From NCBI GenBank assembly GCA_035763085.1, contig DASUBV010000236.1:1-5133 (forward strand): a stretch of 5,133 nucleotides of DNA. Direction: 5' to 3'. The notes under the pieces were generated by a model that was given only the letters and a program-made list of their open reading frames with translations, was not told the origin of the DNA and searched no databases. Source of the stretch: DASUBV01 sp035763085 (GTDB lineage Bacteria > Actinomycetota > Actinomycetes > Streptosporangiales > Streptosporangiaceae). The translations under genes and the position numbers were made by a program. This document shows positions 5,007 through 5,133 of the stretch, piece after piece. Positions within the stretch are counted from its first letter, which is position 1. Each line of letters starts with the position of its first letter.

Positions 5007-5133
5007 CCGGTGTCGCGCAGCGCCTTGCGGGCCCGCGTCAGCCGCTGCGCCATCGCCGGCTCGCTGCTCAGGAACGCCGCCGCGATCTCCGCGGTGGTCA
5101 GCCCGCAGACCGCCCGCAGGGTCAGCGCGATCT

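Larger units (their letters stand above)
4820..5133 (-). pseudogene. ECF sigma factor C-terminal part, truncated after region 4 (5' end outside window)
   Basis: The minus-strand frame enters at the right edge with IALTLRAVCGLTTAEIAAAF, then LSSEPAMAQRLTRARKALRDTG, ending at about 5006. This is sigma region 4: a helix-turn-helix with LTTAEIA and a recognition helix starting near SSEPAMAQRL. The pattern LRAVCGL-TAEIA-AFL-SEPAMAQRL-RA belongs to the ECF42/DUF6596-type sigma factors. In that group region 4 is followed by a fixed segment beginning near F-VP and a TPR-like C-terminal extension of roughly 200 residues. Here neither appears. From 5005 the frame runs about 61 codons antisense through the YCII-like ORF and its leader to a TGA at 4822-4820, giving an Arg/Leu-rich tail with no family resemblance. 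The sigma factor is therefore very likely non-functional or altered. Family confidence is good; the upstream portion is unseen. Confidence 0.7.

Overview
The window is very GC-rich, with strong G/C bias at third codon positions. It carries gene types common in high-GC actinobacteria: an ArsR-type wHTH, a Phd/YefM antitoxin, a DesK/NarL-type two-component system, and an ECF sigma factor next to a possible YCII (DGPF) gene. I infer a chromosomal segment of an actinomycete, but the species cannot be named from this sequence.

Layout from left to right. (1) At 2-181 (+) is the C-terminal end of a winged-helix ArsR-like regulator. (2) Convergent to it at 244-504 (-) is a small Phd/YefM-type antitoxin with no visible toxin. 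It is preceded by a perfect 7-4-7 palindrome that overlaps a plausible -10 box, and translation is probably leaderless from GTG. (3) A minus-strand cluster runs from 3831 down to 563: a six-TM HisKA_3 sensor kinase, a NarL/LuxR response regulator 12 bp later, and an M20-family N-carbamoyl-amino-acid/allantoate-type amidohydrolase 59 bp after that. A hairpin sits directly in front of the hydrolase's strong Shine-Dalgarno. (4) The 295-bp divergent intergenic region 3832-4126 holds three perfect inverted repeats in a row; the strongest operator candidate is two GGTACC-centred half-sites at 3993-4012. (5) At 4127-4687 (+) is a small polytopic membrane protein of unknown function, followed by a 19-bp-stem terminator-like hairpin. 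(6) At 4820-5133 is a scrambled locus. A short plus-strand ORF with an excellent Shine-Dalgarno and a YCII-like start (MKYLIL) meets, head-on, the C-terminal end of an ECF sigma factor on the minus strand. Both look truncated, and an imperfect inverted repeat lies at the meeting point.

How the genes may work together. The kinase and regulator form a cognate pair, probably sensing a membrane or envelope signal because there is no extracellular domain. The hydrolase downstream in the same transcription direction, and the divergent membrane protein, are the natural first candidates for their targets; this is inference from position. The right end looks like the decayed remnant of a DGPF-protein/ECF42-type sigma factor pair. 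No RNA genes, CRISPR arrays or insertion sequences were seen.
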